Below, in pieces: positions 1 through 9,764 of a stretch of DNA of 64,000 nucleotides. A program made the position numbers and the translations under genes. The DNA lies in contig NZ_RCWB01000016.1 in NCBI RefSeq assembly GCF_018448885.1, forward strand, positions 1 to 64,000, written 5' to 3'. Source of the DNA: Photorhabdus caribbeanensis (GTDB taxonomy: Bacteria > Pseudomonadota > Gammaproteobacteria > Enterobacterales > Enterobacteriaceae). Under the pieces are notes generated by a model that was not told the origin of the DNA, did no database searches, and saw only the letters and a list, made by a program, of their open reading frames with translations. Each line of letters begins with the position of its first letter. The first letter of the stretch is position 1.

Positions 1-21
1 CGGCCGGAAGGAAACCGAATA

Positions 22-141
22 TGCCTGGCGGCGATAGCGCGGCGGTCCCACCTGACCCCATGCCGAACTCAGCAGTGAAACGCCGTAGCGCCGATGGTAG
101 TGTGGGGTCTCCCCATGTGAGAGTAGGACACTGCCAGGCTT
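22..141 (+). rRNA. rrf: 5S ribosomal RNA
   Basis: A 120-base stretch starts TGCCTGGCGG and ends with the complementary GCCAGGC, the closing helix of enterobacterial 5S rRNA. The internal loop sequences CCCACCTGACCCCATGCCG and GAACTCAG are those of the E. coli type. The 21 bases before it are probably the 23S-5S spacer, so the window begins at the tail of an rRNA operon. No tRNA follows before the terminator. Confidence 0.96.
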
Positions 142-153
142 TCAATCCAGTGG

Positions 154-181
154 AAACCCTCAGCGTAAGCTGGGGGTTTTT
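154..181 (+). terminator. Rho-independent terminator of the rRNA operon
   Basis: An 11-bp stem (AAACCCTCAGC paired with GCTGGGGGTTT, one G-T wobble) with a GTAA tetraloop is followed by a run of T. It lies 12 bases after the 5S gene and so closes the rRNA operon. Confidence 0.9.
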
Positions 182-184
182 GCG

Positions 185-1042
185 TTTGTACGACATGCGA
201 TACATACGACCGTCGCTTTGGTGCCATAAACGTTACGATGCTTGTCGAAATTTGCTTTTGTTGACCATATTTATTGGCGGTGGTCCGAAGGGTAAATGGT
301 AGGAAAACCGTTCGTCAATTGCAAAAATATACAAAGTTGTCATGCTATTCTCTTAATAGCGGGCTGTTTTGTATTTAGCGGTACATAGTTGTTTCCCCCT
401 GAATAGAATTTGCCTTGAGCCAAAGTTTTTTTTCCATGCTTCTTAGGCGATAAAATTGTTCTTCTTCCTTTAGTCGTTGAAATTTTTTTTGGTTTTGTAC
501 CATATATCGAAAAATTTTTCATAAATAAGCGGTAGTGCGTTAATGAGATTTTCTATATTTCTGGTTAATGTTTTCAACATCCTGACGATGAGTATCCATA
601 AGATCAAAGTCCGAAGCATATAAGCAAGTAAAATAATATTTCAGAAATATACTTCTTAAGTGAATGGTGATATTTAATTTTAGCTGTTCGTTATAGTTTT
701 TTAGGAATAAATAACATTCCAAAATGGGATTACATCGATGGTTTTTTCAAATATATCTGTTCCTCTGAATTTCTTGGCTGAAAAGACTATATTACTTGGG
801 ATATAATATTTAATTGAAAGTAAAGCATCATTATGAAAAGCTATTTTTTTGAAGTAGCATTGGATATTTAAGTGTCTAAACTAAATTTCATTATTTGAGT
901 TTTTTATCAGTTATTGGAAGTAAAACTAAAAATAGGGAGTACTGTATTTTTCTAATTTGTCAAAGAGAATATTAGAGAATTATGATTCGATAAAATTTTG
1001 TTAGAAGCGAGAGTTGAAATTTATCAAATTAAAGTTCGATGG
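185..1042. other. AT-rich intergenic stretch without a recognisable gene
   Basis: About 0.85 kb between the rRNA terminator and the pssA terminator. Two 60-codon minus-strand open frames exist (340..522 and 540..722). The first would be a very basic, Lys-rich peptide and the second a hydrophobic, Tyr/Leu-rich one. Neither has a clear Shine-Dalgarno sequence before its ATG and I recognise neither. They may be remnants of accessory genes inserted beside the rRNA operon, or chance frames in AT-rich DNA. I see no repeats or IS ends here. Confidence 0.4.
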
Positions 1043-1081
1043 TAAAAAATCTCCCGAAATATATTCAATATCAGGAGATTT
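1043..1081 (-). terminator. Probable terminator of pssA
   Basis: On the minus strand AAATCTCC pairs with GGAGATTT around a 19-base AT-rich loop and runs into TTTTTT. It starts 35 bases beyond the pssA stop codon. Confidence 0.6.
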
Positions 1082-1115
1082 GATTTAGAAAAGATAATTC
1101 GCTTTATCGATTCAA

Positions 1116-2471
1116 TTACAGAATACGACTAATCAGTTTGTCTACTCGGATACGGCGTAAACGGCGGATAAGTTTACGTACTTTGACTGGGTAAAGCTGG
1201 ATGCTGTCCAATTCCTGATAATTGCTGACAACCGTAGTATAAGTACGGATACAGTTTAGCTCTTCTGTACGTTGCTCCTGCATTTCTTTATGAGGATCGT
1301 GGATAAGAATGGCATTTTCTAAATCCAGTCCCCAGGCACGAGGATTAAGGTTATTTCCTGTAATTAATTGCCATTGATTGTCCACCCACACGCCTTTTAG
1401 GTGGTAGCTATTATCACCATCTTTCCATAACCTGATCGTCAGTTGATTGTTGTCAACATAACGCTGTAGTCTACTGATGAAACGGCGTAGATTAATTTCA
1501 TATAAATAGGGTAATGCACCGATAATTTTAAATGGTTCTTCCGGTGGAATATAAAAATCATTAGCAGTTTTATCACCAACAATAATTTCTACATGTTTAC
1601 CTTTACGGAGCAAATGAACAATCCGCCGGACAATGATGGCTGGAAGATTAAAATACGGAGTACAAATAATCAATTTCTGTTCTGTGCTAGCGATCAGATG
1701 ACTAATGGTTTTATTTAGTAGATTTTTCTTTCCCAAACCGGCAAGTGGAGTGACGGATAATTCATCATTCGTTGCCTGATTATTTATTTTATAGGTAGTG
1801 TGCCGCAGAGAAAAACGTAATTGACGGATCAAATTTTTAATTTCAGGAATCCGAGGACGGTTCTTACAATCCAGTTTCTGTACGGCTCCTGTAGCGATAA
1901 TGTGATTATCAACAAAGTGTTTCATTGCTTCTGCAAGTTTTGCGTTGTGAAGCAAATGGTAGCGATCATAACGATATTTATCATGTTGGTGGAGATAAAC
2001 ATCATTAATGCTTGCTCCACTATAAACTACCGTGTCGTCAAAGATAAAACCTTTTAAATGTAAAACACCCAGTGCTTCGCGGGTATTTACAGGCACACCT
2101 AATACTGGAATTTTTACATCGGAATAAGCTTCTGCCATAGCACAATACCAATCGGCATTCGTTGCCATTGCAGCGGCGCCAATTCGTCCACGTTGTGCCC
2201 GATGCCAGTCAACGAGCACTTTAATGTCCAAGCCCGGACGTTGTTGTTTAGCTGCATAAAGTGCATTCAGAATATCTCTCCCTGCATCATCATTTTCCAG
2301 ATAGAGGGAGATGATATAAATATGTTTTTCAGCGTTAGCAATTTTTTCCAGCAGGGTGCTGCGGAACACTTCAGGTTGATAAAGTGTTTTAACATCAGCA
2401 ACTGACTGAGGTAGCTTAGGCAGTTGTGCAAGGTGTTGTTGATGTTTAGCTTGTTTGAATTTAGACAACAT
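1116..2471 (-). CDS. pssA: CDP-diacylglycerol--serine O-phosphatidyltransferase
   Basis: PssA makes phosphatidylserine from CDP-diacylglycerol and L-serine, the committed step to phosphatidylethanolamine. It is a peripheral enzyme of the phospholipase D superfamily. Two HKD-type motifs are visible: HLKGFIFDD near residue 138 and HLKGVWVD near residue 357. The C-terminus is very basic (RKLIRRLRRIR), as expected for binding to acidic phospholipids. The length of 451 aa equals the E. coli enzyme. The ATG at 2471 matches the E. coli start; a GTG one codon upstream is also possible. It is followed by its own terminator, and an ERIC repeat lies just upstream of the start. Confidence 0.96.
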   Translation of the reverse strand: MLSKFKQAKHQQHLAQLPKLPQSVADVKTLYQPEVFRSTLLEKIANAEKHIYIISLYLENDDAGRDILNALYAAKQQRPGLDIKVLVDWHRAQRGRIGAAAMATNADWYCAMAEAYSDVKIPVLGVPVNTREALGVLHLKGFIFDDTVVYSGASINDVYLHQHDKYRYDRYHLLHNAKLAEAMKHFVDNHIIATGAVQKLDCKNRPRIPEIKNLIRQLRFSLRHTTYKINNQATNDELSVTPLAGLGKKNLLNKTISHLIASTEQKLIICTPYFNLPAIIVRRIVHLLRKGKHVEIIVGDKTANDFYIPPEEPFKIIGALPYLYEINLRRFISRLQRYVDNNQLTIRLWKDGDNSYHLKGVWVDNQWQLITGNNLNPRAWGLDLENAILIHDPHKEMQEQRTEELNCIRTYTTVVSNYQELDSIQLYPVKVRKLIRRLRRIRVDKLISRIL

Positions 2472-2514
2472 CACAGTGCGCTTTTTCTCTTATGTTGGAT
2501 GGCTAAAAGACTAC

Positions 2515-2641
2515 TATACCTGTCATCTTTCAAGTTGCCTCTTTGTTGGCTGCACTCACTCGCCCCAGTCACATAGTTGGCTATGCTCCCGGGGATTCGC
2601 TCCCTTGCCGTCGCGATGCATCTTGAAATCCATAGGGTATA
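2515..2641 (-). repeat. ERIC repeat, copy 1 (127 bp)
   Basis: Ends TATACC and GGTATA are inverted. The core contains TCCCGGGGATTCGCTCCC and CTCGCCCCAGTCACATAG, which match the enterobacterial repetitive intergenic consensus (ERIC/IRU). The length is exactly 127 bp. It sits between the pat and pssA genes and would be transcribed into the pssA 5' leader. The copies at 22518, 55767 and 62055 are the same family. Confidence 0.93.
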
Positions 2642-2759
2642 TGTAAAGCAATGAATCAAATGATCTGGCGATAATACCATTAGTTTGACTAATTGTGAGC
2701 ATGATTTAACGCTCTAATGTCTAATGATTCAAGTCTGTGCGATTCATCACGAAGTTGAT

Positions 2760-5402
2760 TTAAAGTTCGAGAGATAAGTTTACAATGCTATCCTCAAATT
2801 GAACATCTATGGTAAACCCCAGTTTTTTAGCCAGTTTTATCATTGTACGGTTTTCTGGCATGGTAATAGCATTAAGGCGGTTTATGCCATGCTCTCGGGT
2901 ATAGTTAATCAGTTTTATCATAAGCTGATATCCAAGAGTAATCCCTTTTAAGTCAGAACGCACTAGCACAGCGAATTCTGCTTCGACATTATCAGGATCA
3001 GCTATGGCACGAGTCACTCCGATAATTTCCGGAGTCGTTTTAGGATGTCGTACCGCAACAAATGCCATTTCGCGGTCATAATCAATCTGAGTCATATTTG
3101 CCAGATCGTCGTGTGTAAATTCGCTGATTTCACTAAAGTAGCGGTAATAGAGATCTTCTTTAGTGACCTGGCCGATAAAATCTTTCAGCAACGGTTCGTC
3201 TTCGGGCAGAATCGGACGTAGCAGGCATTCTGCATCCCCTCTGAGTTTTATCGTTTCTTCTAGTTCGCTTGGATATGGACGGATAGCTAATCTGGTTCGT
3301 GGATCACCTTCTATGGCAGATAATTCCATTGAAACATCTAATAATGTGAATTCATCGCCAGAAGCCAATAACGGATGAATATCTAGTCGTAAAATTTGCG
3401 GGCAATCAAGTAGCAGATTAGATACCTGAACTAACAGTCGGCTGAGTGCCAGTATGTCCAATGATTGGGGAGCTCCTCTGAGCTTAATTTTTCTGCTTTT
3501 AATCGCCTGAATAACCAGATAGCGCGCTAATGCCATATTAAGAGGCGGTAGCGCGACAGCTACTTGTGTCTCTTGTGACCACTCGATCCCCCCTTCACCT
3601 AACATAATCAGTGGGCCAAATACCTCATCTTGTTCTACTGCAATACGTAGCTCTTGTGCGCCCGCACGGTTTGCCATACTCTGAACTAACAGCCCTTGAA
3701 TTCTTGCATGTGGGAAATTCTGATTGACACGTTCGATAATCGCTTGAGCAGAAGCCTTGACCTCATTTGCATTTCGCAAATAGAGCATAACCCCCTGAAC
3801 TTCTGATTTATGCGGAATATCTGGCGAGCGTAATTTCAGAGCGACAGGATAACCGATCTGTTGGGCAATATTGACTGCTTCATCACTGTTATGAGCAATC
3901 CATGTTGGCAATGTATTGAGGCCATAGGCTGCCAGAATAGGTTGAACTTCATGGGTATCTAGACGAAAGTTTTCTTGTTTCAGCGCCTGTTGTATACACT
4001 GATGGGCACGTGCAGTATTAGCGGTGATGTTTACTGGTAGAGCGGGCGTTTCTGTTAATTGTTTTTGATTGCGGCGATATTCCACCATGTGCATGAAAGC
4101 AGTAATTGCACCTTCAGGAGTGCGATAAGTTGGAATACCTGCTTCACTGAATAGGCGCCGGGCTTCTTGAGTAGAGTATTCGCCGCACCAATTGGTAAAA
4201 ATAGTGAGCCATTTTCCCCTTGGGTGTTTACGGATTGTTTCAATGACTTTGGTGGCGGTTTGAATACCAGGCGCAATTGCGCTAGGAGAATGGATGAGTA
4301 ACAGAGCATCATGGTCGTGGCTGTCTAGTAACGGTTTTAACGCAGCGATATAACGTTCCACCGTGGAGTCATCTCTTAAATCCAGCGGATTATGTGGGGA
4401 GATAGTTTCCGGTAATTGTGTTTTTAATGCCTTCGTTGTTTCTTCACCTAATATTGCCAGCTTACCGTTACGGCGGAATAATTCATCCAGCGCCATTGCG
4501 GTTGGAGCGGCGCCATTGCTGATGATAAATAGTCGTTCACCCCGTAAAGGTGACATATAGCTTAGGGTTTCTACAGCAGAAAACATTTCATGCGTGTCTT
4601 GCACGCGTAATAACCCTGCTCGCTGAATTGCTGCATCATAAGCTGCATCCAGATTTTGTTGTTCACCAAGTAATTTTTGTGCTCGCTTGGTGCGACCGCT
4701 TTTGACCACCAAAATAGGTTTATTGCGGGAAGCACTTCTGGATGCTGAAAGAAAGCGACGGGCGTCATGGATATGCTCTAAATAGAGCAGGATGGCGCTG
4801 GTTTTACTGTCGCGAGCTAGAAAATCGAGCAGATGATCAATATCGATATCTACACTATCGCCTAACGCGATAAAGTAGGAAAATCCGACTCCCCGATGTT
4901 GCGCCCAGTCAAGAATCGTATTTGAGACTGCCGCGGATTGAGAAATAAAGGCTAATTTCCCTTTGAGTATTGGAATCGGAGAAAAGCTGGCATTTAGCCC
5001 TTGCCAGGGAGCTAATAGTCCCAAACTGTTTGGCCCAAGTAGCCGGATGCTATAGCGCTGGCAACACTGTCTTAGTTCAGTAAATTGGGGCTTTGGTGAA
5101 GAAAGAATAATCACTGTTTTGCAACCCAATTGCCCCAGTTGTTCCAGACATGGCAAATTACGGTGGTGGTGAGTACAGATAATAGCTAAATCTGGCGTGA
5201 TTGGTAATTTATCTATTGAAGGATAAGCTAATACGCCTTGAACAGAACGGCTATTGGGAGTTACCGGTAGTATTGGCCCGGCAAAGCCTCCTGCAAGCAG
5301 ATTGCGCATCATAACTGAACCCGCTCGTTCTGGTTTTTCTGAGGCACCAATTACAGCAATGGATTTAGGGCGTAATAAAGCTTCAAGTCCGCGCTGGCTC
5401 AT
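2760..5402 (-). CDS. pat: Protein lysine acetyltransferase Pat (YfiQ)
   Basis: This is the large Gcn5-related protein lysine acetyltransferase that acetylates acetyl-CoA synthetase and other metabolic enzymes using acetyl-CoA. The first ~730 residues resemble an ADP-forming acyl-CoA synthetase: an N-terminal CoA-binding Rossmann part (IAVIGASEKPERAGS near residue 15), a ligase part, and an ATP-grasp-like segment (YPVALKLRSPDIPHKS). The last ~150 residues are a GNAT domain with the acetyl-CoA loop ending in LGYQLMIKLI. The length of 880 aa is close to the E. coli protein (886). The ATG is preceded by AGGAGGCTC, a strong Shine-Dalgarno. It lies upstream of pssA on the same strand, as in E. coli. 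Confidence 0.93.
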   Translation of the reverse strand: MSQRGLEALLRPKSIAVIGASEKPERAGSVMMRNLLAGGFAGPILPVTPNSRSVQGVLAYPSIDKLPITPDLAIICTHHHRNLPCLEQLGQLGCKTVIILSSPKPQFTELRQCCQRYSIRLLGPNSLGLLAPWQGLNASFSPIPILKGKLAFISQSAAVSNTILDWAQHRGVGFSYFIALGDSVDIDIDHLLDFLARDSKTSAILLYLEHIHDARRFLSASRSASRNKPILVVKSGRTKRAQKLLGEQQNLDAAYDAAIQRAGLLRVQDTHEMFSAVETLSYMSPLRGERLFIISNGAAPTAMALDELFRRNGKLAILGEETTKALKTQLPETISPHNPLDLRDDSTVERYIAALKPLLDSHDHDALLLIHSPSAIAPGIQTATKVIETIRKHPRGKWLTIFTNWCGEYSTQEARRLFSEAGIPTYRTPEGAITAFMHMVEYRRNQKQLTETPALPVNITANTARAHQCIQQALKQENFRLDTHEVQPILAAYGLNTLPTWIAHNSDEAVNIAQQIGYPVALKLRSPDIPHKSEVQGVMLYLRNANEVKASAQAIIERVNQNFPHARIQGLLVQSMANRAGAQELRIAVEQDEVFGPLIMLGEGGIEWSQETQVAVALPPLNMALARYLVIQAIKSRKIKLRGAPQSLDILALSRLLVQVSNLLLDCPQILRLDIHPLLASGDEFTLLDVSMELSAIEGDPRTRLAIRPYPSELEETIKLRGDAECLLRPILPEDEPLLKDFIGQVTKEDLYYRYFSEISEFTHDDLANMTQIDYDREMAFVAVRHPKTTPEIIGVTRAIADPDNVEAEFAVLVRSDLKGITLGYQLMIKLINYTREHGINRLNAITMPENRTMIKLAKKLGFTIDVQFEDSIVNLSLEL

Positions 5403-5726
5403 CAGGAGGCTCCTTATTTGTGGTTAATTGATAACTGTAGCTGATTTCGCAACTTATTGCTGTGACTTGCGTTATTGGATGCAGTTGCTGGGAAGCAATT
5501 AAATTGTCAGCTTGTTCCAAAAGGGTATCAGGCTGTAGCTTGAATATCTTCGGTGGGTGTCTGTTTCAATAGGCAGCCTGACTGTGCTCTCCATAGCAAG
5601 TACGGCATGTCTCGCCGAAGGCAGGAAAATTAAGGGCGCATTTAGTGGATTGATTATGGCTGTCAGAGGTAGCTTAAGATGCGCACATCAGGTAATCTTC
5701 GCGCCGTAAAGCAGTTGGAGAAACGA
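5403..5726. other. Intergenic gap between pat and yfiF, no gene seen
   Basis: 324 bp holding the divergent upstream regions of pat (minus) and yfiF (plus). In E. coli this interval carries yfiP (tapT) and trxC. Here no thioredoxin CxxC frame or DTW-domain frame survives. A short minus-strand frame around 5560-5640 has a CRTC motif but is interrupted by stops and is not convincing. Confidence 0.5.
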
Positions 5727-6743
5727 ATGAACGATTCATATAGTGGTAAAAATGGCAAAGTCAAAGTGATGTATGTCCGCAGTGAGGGCGATAATGACAG
5801 CCGCAGTAATAACAAACGTCCGTCTGGCAACGGGCGCGATCAAAGTCAGCGTCGTCGGGACAATGAGCGCACCTCCCGTTCTCCGCGTGCCAATGAGCGT
5901 GAAAGATCGCCTTGGAAAACAGTGTCACGCCCTGAGAGTGATTCTTTAACGCCAGTGCATGGTGGTATCAGTGGGAAAAGCCAGATTGATCCTGAACAGC
6001 TCCGTCGTCAGCGCATGGAAGAAACCCGGATTTACGGTGAAAATGCTTGTCAGGCGATGTTTAAAAACCGTTCTGAAGCGATAGTTCGTGCCTGGTTCGT
6101 TGAGTCAGTGACACCGCGTTTCCGCAATGCGCTGAAATGGATGGCAGCTAATCGTAAAGCCTATCATGTTGTGGATGAAGCTGAACTGGCGAAAGTATCG
6201 GGTACTGAACATCATGGTGGTGTTTGTTTTCTGATTAAGAAACGCAACGGTTTGGATGCAGAAACCTATCTGAAAGATGCTCCAGCAAAAGATTGTGTTT
6301 TGGCTCTTGAAGATGTGGGTAATCCTCACAACCTTGGCGCTATTATGCGAAGCTGTGCGCATTTCGGTGTGCAAGGGGTGATTTTGCAGGATGTGGCTTT
6401 ACTGGAATCGGGGGCGGCTATCCGTACAGCAGAAGGTGGCGCTGAGCATATTAAAGGTATTGATGCTGATAGCTTGCTCACCACACTGAATAAATTTCGT
6501 CAAGCGGGTTACACCATTGTAACGACCTCCAGCCATAAAGGTAGTACCGATTTAGCTAAAGCTGAATTACCGGAAAAAATGGTTCTGGTTCTTGGGCAGG
6601 AACGTGATGGCTTGAGTGACAGTGCTTGGAAACATGGTGATATGAGTTTGTTCGTTGGTGGCACAGGTTTAGTTGAAAGTCTGAACGTTTCTGTTGCAAC
6701 GGGCATTATGCTAGCTGAATGGTGGCGACAGAACAAAGCTTGA
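5727..6743 (+). CDS. yfiF: TrmH/SpoU-family RNA methyltransferase YfiF
   Basis: Putative S-adenosylmethionine-dependent 2'-O-ribose methyltransferase of the SpoU (SPOUT) class; its RNA target is not evident from sequence. The N-terminal ~75 residues are low-complexity and rich in Arg, Ser and Asn, as in the E. coli homologue. A SpoU substrate-binding domain follows. The catalytic domain has the knot motifs [27 protein letters not shown] and [12 protein letters not shown] chose the ATG at 5727 because it gives the family start and has GGAG 7 bases upstream. An in-frame ATG at 5679 would add 16 unconserved residues. Length 338 aa versus about 345 in E. coli. Confidence 0.9.
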   Translation: MNDSYSGKNGKVKVMYVRSEGDNDSRSNNKRPSGNGRDQSQRRRDNERTSRSPRANERERSPWKTVSRPESDSLTPVHGGISGKSQIDPEQLRRQRMEETRIYGENACQAMFKNRSEAIVRAWFVESVTPRFRNALKWMAANRKAYHVVDEAELAKVSGTEHHGGVCFLIKKRNGLDAETYLKDAPAKDCVLALEDVGNPHNLGAIMRSCAHFGVQGVILQDVALLESGAAIRTAEGGAEHIKGIDADSLLTTLNKFRQAGYTIVTTSSHKGSTDLAKAELPEKMVLVLGQERDGLSDSAWKHGDMSLFVGGTGLVESLNVSVATGIMLAEWWRQNKA

Positions 6744-6746
6744 TAG

Positions 6747-6779
6747 GAAAAGCGGGGAGTGTAATATTCCCCGCTTTGC
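6747..6779. terminator. Bidirectional terminator between yfiF and emrB
   Basis: AAAGCGGGGA (6749-6758) pairs perfectly with TCCCCGCTTT (6768-6777). The stem is flanked by A on the left and T on the right, so it can stop transcription of both convergent genes. Confidence 0.75.
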
Positions 6780-6789
6780 TATTTAAGAT

Positions 6790-8331
6790 TCAGTGGGCTC
6801 CGCCAATATTCTCTTTACTTCCTTGTGTGAATGGTGGTTTTGCGAACCAGACGAGTAAGATTAATATCAGGAATACGCAAGCGGAGAGCCAGAAAATTTC
6901 ATTCGCTGAAATTATTAGCCCTTGATGGGTAATCTCTTTTGCCAGATAAGCGGGAATTTGTTGGTTATTCATTCCCGATTCCGATAATTGTTGATAAATC
7001 TGTTGCGTGTTGGGGTTATAAGGGTTGATGTGTTCGGTAAAATGGGAATGATGCATTGATTCGCGTTGGGTCCACATGGTTGTGGTTAGTGATGTTCCTA
7101 TTGAGCCTGCCAATGTTCGGATAAAATTCGATAGACTGGATGCAGATGCCACTCGCTCTGATGACAAACCGGAAAGAGTAATGGTTGTGAGTGGCATGAA
7201 GAAACAGGCAATAGCAAACCCCTGGATAAACTGAGGCCATGCGACTGCGGCAAAATCCATGCCTGGTTCGAATGTATATGCACGCCAGTAATAGCAGATG
7301 GCATAAACAACAAAGCTGAATGTCACTATGTAGCGCATATCTGCTTTATTGCCGAATTTACCAATCAGTGGCGAAATGATGAGTGGCAACAATCCTACCG
7401 GTGCTGATGCAAGACCTGACCAGGTTGCCGTATAACCGAACACTTCCTGTAATAATTGAGGTAATAACACAATTGTGCCGAAATAGAGCATATAAGCTAA
7501 GCTCAAACAGAAGCAACCAATGGTAAAATTACGTTCTTTAAACAGTGATAGGTCAATAATCGGGTTATCGTCAGTCAGTTCCCATACCACTAGAAATGTT
7601 AATGAGATGATTGCGATAACCGTCAAGATGATAATTTCTGTAGAATTAAACCAGTCTAGCTCTTTACCCTGATCTAGCATGATTTGTAAACAGGCAACGC
7701 CGACAACCAGTAACATCAGTCCTATTGTGTCTATCGGTCTGATCTCTGTTTGAGTTTCACGCCCTTTCAGCGTTTGCATAGCAATCAGAATAATCGCTAT
7801 ACCAACAGGAACGTTGATAAAGAAAATCCATCCCCAATGGTAGTTATCACTGATGTAGCCACCCAGAATAGGGCCAAAAATCGGCGCGACAATAATCGTA
7901 ATTGACCATAGCGCCAATGCCATATTTCCTTTGGCTGGTGGATAATTGTTTAGGAGTAGACTTTGTGAAAGGGGGATAAGAGGACCTGCAACTAATCCTT
8001 GAATAACCCGAAAAAAGATTAGCATGTTAAGACTGTTGGAAATACCACATAGCCAAGACGCGATGGAGAATAGAGCGGTTGACCAAATGAATAATTTAAC
8101 TTCGCCGATGCGTTTTGCCAGCCATCCCGTAATCGGGATGGATATCGCATTGGCAACGCCGAAAGAGGTAATTACCCAAACCCCTTGAGAATTTGATGAT
8201 CCCAGATTACCTGAAATAGTAGGTATCGCTACGTTAGCAATGGTGGAATCTAACACTTGCATGAACGTAGCTAAGGATAACGCAATAGTCATCCATGCAA
8301 GTTTGGCACCTGTAAGCGGCTGTTTTGTCAC
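6790..8331 (-). CDS. emrB: Multidrug efflux MFS permease EmrB (DHA2, 14 TM)
   Basis: Inner-membrane proton-drug antiporter that works with the periplasmic adaptor EmrA and an outer-membrane TolC-type channel. The 513-aa sequence is almost wholly hydrophobic helices. It carries the DHA2 signature features LDSTIANVAIPTI in helix 1, GWLAKRIG in the loop after helix 2 and the motif-C-like segment GPILGGYISD in helix 5. It starts 14 bp after the emrA stop and so is co-transcribed with emrA. It ends at a terminator shared with yfiF. Confidence 0.93.
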   Translation of the reverse strand: MTKQPLTGAKLAWMTIALSLATFMQVLDSTIANVAIPTISGNLGSSNSQGVWVITSFGVANAISIPITGWLAKRIGEVKLFIWSTALFSIASWLCGISNSLNMLIFFRVIQGLVAGPLIPLSQSLLLNNYPPAKGNMALALWSITIIVAPIFGPILGGYISDNYHWGWIFFINVPVGIAIILIAMQTLKGRETQTEIRPIDTIGLMLLVVGVACLQIMLDQGKELDWFNSTEIIILTVIAIISLTFLVVWELTDDNPIIDLSLFKERNFTIGCFCLSLAYMLYFGTIVLLPQLLQEVFGYTATWSGLASAPVGLLPLIISPLIGKFGNKADMRYIVTFSFVVYAICYYWRAYTFEPGMDFAAVAWPQFIQGFAIACFFMPLTTITLSGLSSERVASASSLSNFIRTLAGSIGTSLTTTMWTQRESMHHSHFTEHINPYNPNTQQIYQQLSESGMNNQQIPAYLAKEITHQGLIISANEIFWLSACVFLILILLVWFAKPPFTQGSKENIGGAH

Positions 8332-8345
8332 CTTGGCCTCCGGTA

Positions 8346-9530
8346 TTATTTTCCAGCATTACTATTAATAATGTCATTAACTATATTATTGGCAGGAGAC
8401 ATATCTATTGCCAGAGCCGTGGTGTGATAAGCCGATTTAGTGCGTGTTCTATCAGACAGAACGGGGCCATCAGGATTTGTAGTATCTACTCTGACTTTAG
8501 TCGAGAGGCCGATGCGTAGTGGGTATTTTTCTAGCTGCCCTGGATCAAGTTCAACGCGGACGGGTAAACGTTGTACAACCTTAATCCAATTGCCACTGGC
8601 GTTCTGGGCGGGTAACAAAGAGAAGGCGCTGCCGGTTCCCATATCAAGGCCGGTAATTTTGCCGCTAAATATTTTGCTTCCACCATAGAAATCGCTGGTG
8701 ATTTCCACAGGTTGACCAATACGCATACCAGAAATTTGCGTCTCTTTGAAGTTAGCTTCGATCCACATGTCGTTTGCCGAAACTATCGCCATCAGAGGGG
8801 TATTTTTATTAATTTGAGCACCAACTTGTACACTACGGCGTGAGACATAGCCATCAATTGGGCTGACTATTTTCGTGCGTTGTAATGCCAGCCAGGCATT
8901 ACGGACTTCCGTTGCGGCTTGTTCAACGGCCGGTTGCTTCTCTAGAGGCGTATTCAGAACAATTGCTTGATTAGCGTTATATTGTTCGATAGCCATATCC
9001 AGCGCAGCTCGGGCACTGGCGACAGCTTCCTGTGCATGTTGCAACTCTTCTTTGCCAATGACTTTTTGAGTGCTAAGGATTTCTCGGCGGCTAAGATCAT
9101 TTCGAACTTTGGTTAATTCAGATCTGCGTAGAGCGATGTTAGCCTGATATTGTTTACTGTTGACTATTTGTTGATGAGTTTGACGAACACTGTTGGCTAG
9201 TGCTGTTTTGGCTTTTTCTAATGCTAATTCTGCATCACGGGGATCGAGTTGTACCAGTACACTACCGCTTTTCACAAAGTCAGTATTATCAAAGTTAACT
9301 ATGATTACGCTGCCAGCAACTTGCGACATGATCTGAACTTGATTACCTGTAACGTAGGCGTTATCTGTTTCTTGGTGGTGGCGTAAAATGAGAAACCAAT
9401 AGAAAAAGTAGGCAATACCGAGTAGGGTGAAGACAAGGGTTAGTAGCATTAAGGCGCGACTGCGTTGCCTTTTTTTGCTACTGTTTGGATCTTGTGCCGC
9501 TTGTACTTCTATTTCCTCATTTGCGCTCAT
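8346..9530 (-). CDS. emrA: Membrane fusion protein EmrA
   Basis: Periplasmic adaptor (HlyD family) of the EmrAB-TolC-type pump. A short cytoplasmic N-terminus is followed by one transmembrane segment at about residues 28-47. Then come a biotinyl-lipoyl half-motif (DNAYVTGNQVQIMSQVAGSV), a long alpha-helical hairpin rich in Ala, Gln and Glu (about 95-210), the second lipoyl half (VSPIDGYVSRRSVQVG) and beta-barrel domains. Length 394 aa, near the E. coli 390. The promoter side holds a strong hairpin at 9583-9624. The gene lies between mprA and emrB in the E. coli order. Confidence 0.94.
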   Translation of the reverse strand: MSANEEIEVQAAQDPNSSKKRQRSRALMLLTLVFTLLGIAYFFYWFLILRHHQETDNAYVTGNQVQIMSQVAGSVIIVNFDNTDFVKSGSVLVQLDPRDAELALEKAKTALANSVRQTHQQIVNSKQYQANIALRRSELTKVRNDLSRREILSTQKVIGKEELQHAQEAVASARAALDMAIEQYNANQAIVLNTPLEKQPAVEQAATEVRNAWLALQRTKIVSPIDGYVSRRSVQVGAQINKNTPLMAIVSANDMWIEANFKETQISGMRIGQPVEITSDFYGGSKIFSGKITGLDMGTGSAFSLLPAQNASGNWIKVVQRLPVRVELDPGQLEKYPLRIGLSTKVRVDTTNPDGPVLSDRTRTKSAYHTTALAIDMSPANNIVNDIINSNAGK

Positions 9531-9582
9531 AGTAAATCCCCATGCTTGTTATTTATCTTCTAGTAATACTATTTTTTTCAGA

Positions 9583-9624
9583 TCACCTTCCAGTAGTGGT
9601 ATACCGTCACTACTGGAAAGGTGA
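9583..9624. repeat. 16-bp inverted repeat in the emrA leader
   Basis: TCACCTTCCAGTAGTG (9583-9598) and CACTACTGGAAAGGTGA (9608-9624) are complementary apart from one bulged A, with a 9-base loop. It lies 53 bases upstream of the emrA ATG. On the transcribed (minus) strand it is followed by A residues, not T, so it is not an ordinary terminator. It could be an RNA hairpin that tunes emrAB relative to mprA, or a protein-binding palindrome. Confidence 0.75.
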
Positions 9625-9764
9625 ATGACACAGGATCCAATGTTATCGAAGAATAATAGTTAGCTTTTTGCAGAAAATATCATCTTAGCTAACAGGAAAA
9701 TTTTTTCGAACAATTTAACCAGGAAAGTGTTTTTTGGATAAAAATTGATCGATTAAACAACAAG

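Noticed and set aside
2455-2680. Open frames on both strands overlapping the pssA start and ERIC copy 1
   Set aside because: They are created by the ERIC repeat; the same peptides (CSQQRG...KDD) recur at the other ERIC copies.
5540-5680. Minus-strand CRTC motif frame as a relic of yfiP or trxC
   Set aside because: Only about 20 codons before a stop and no further motif of either family.
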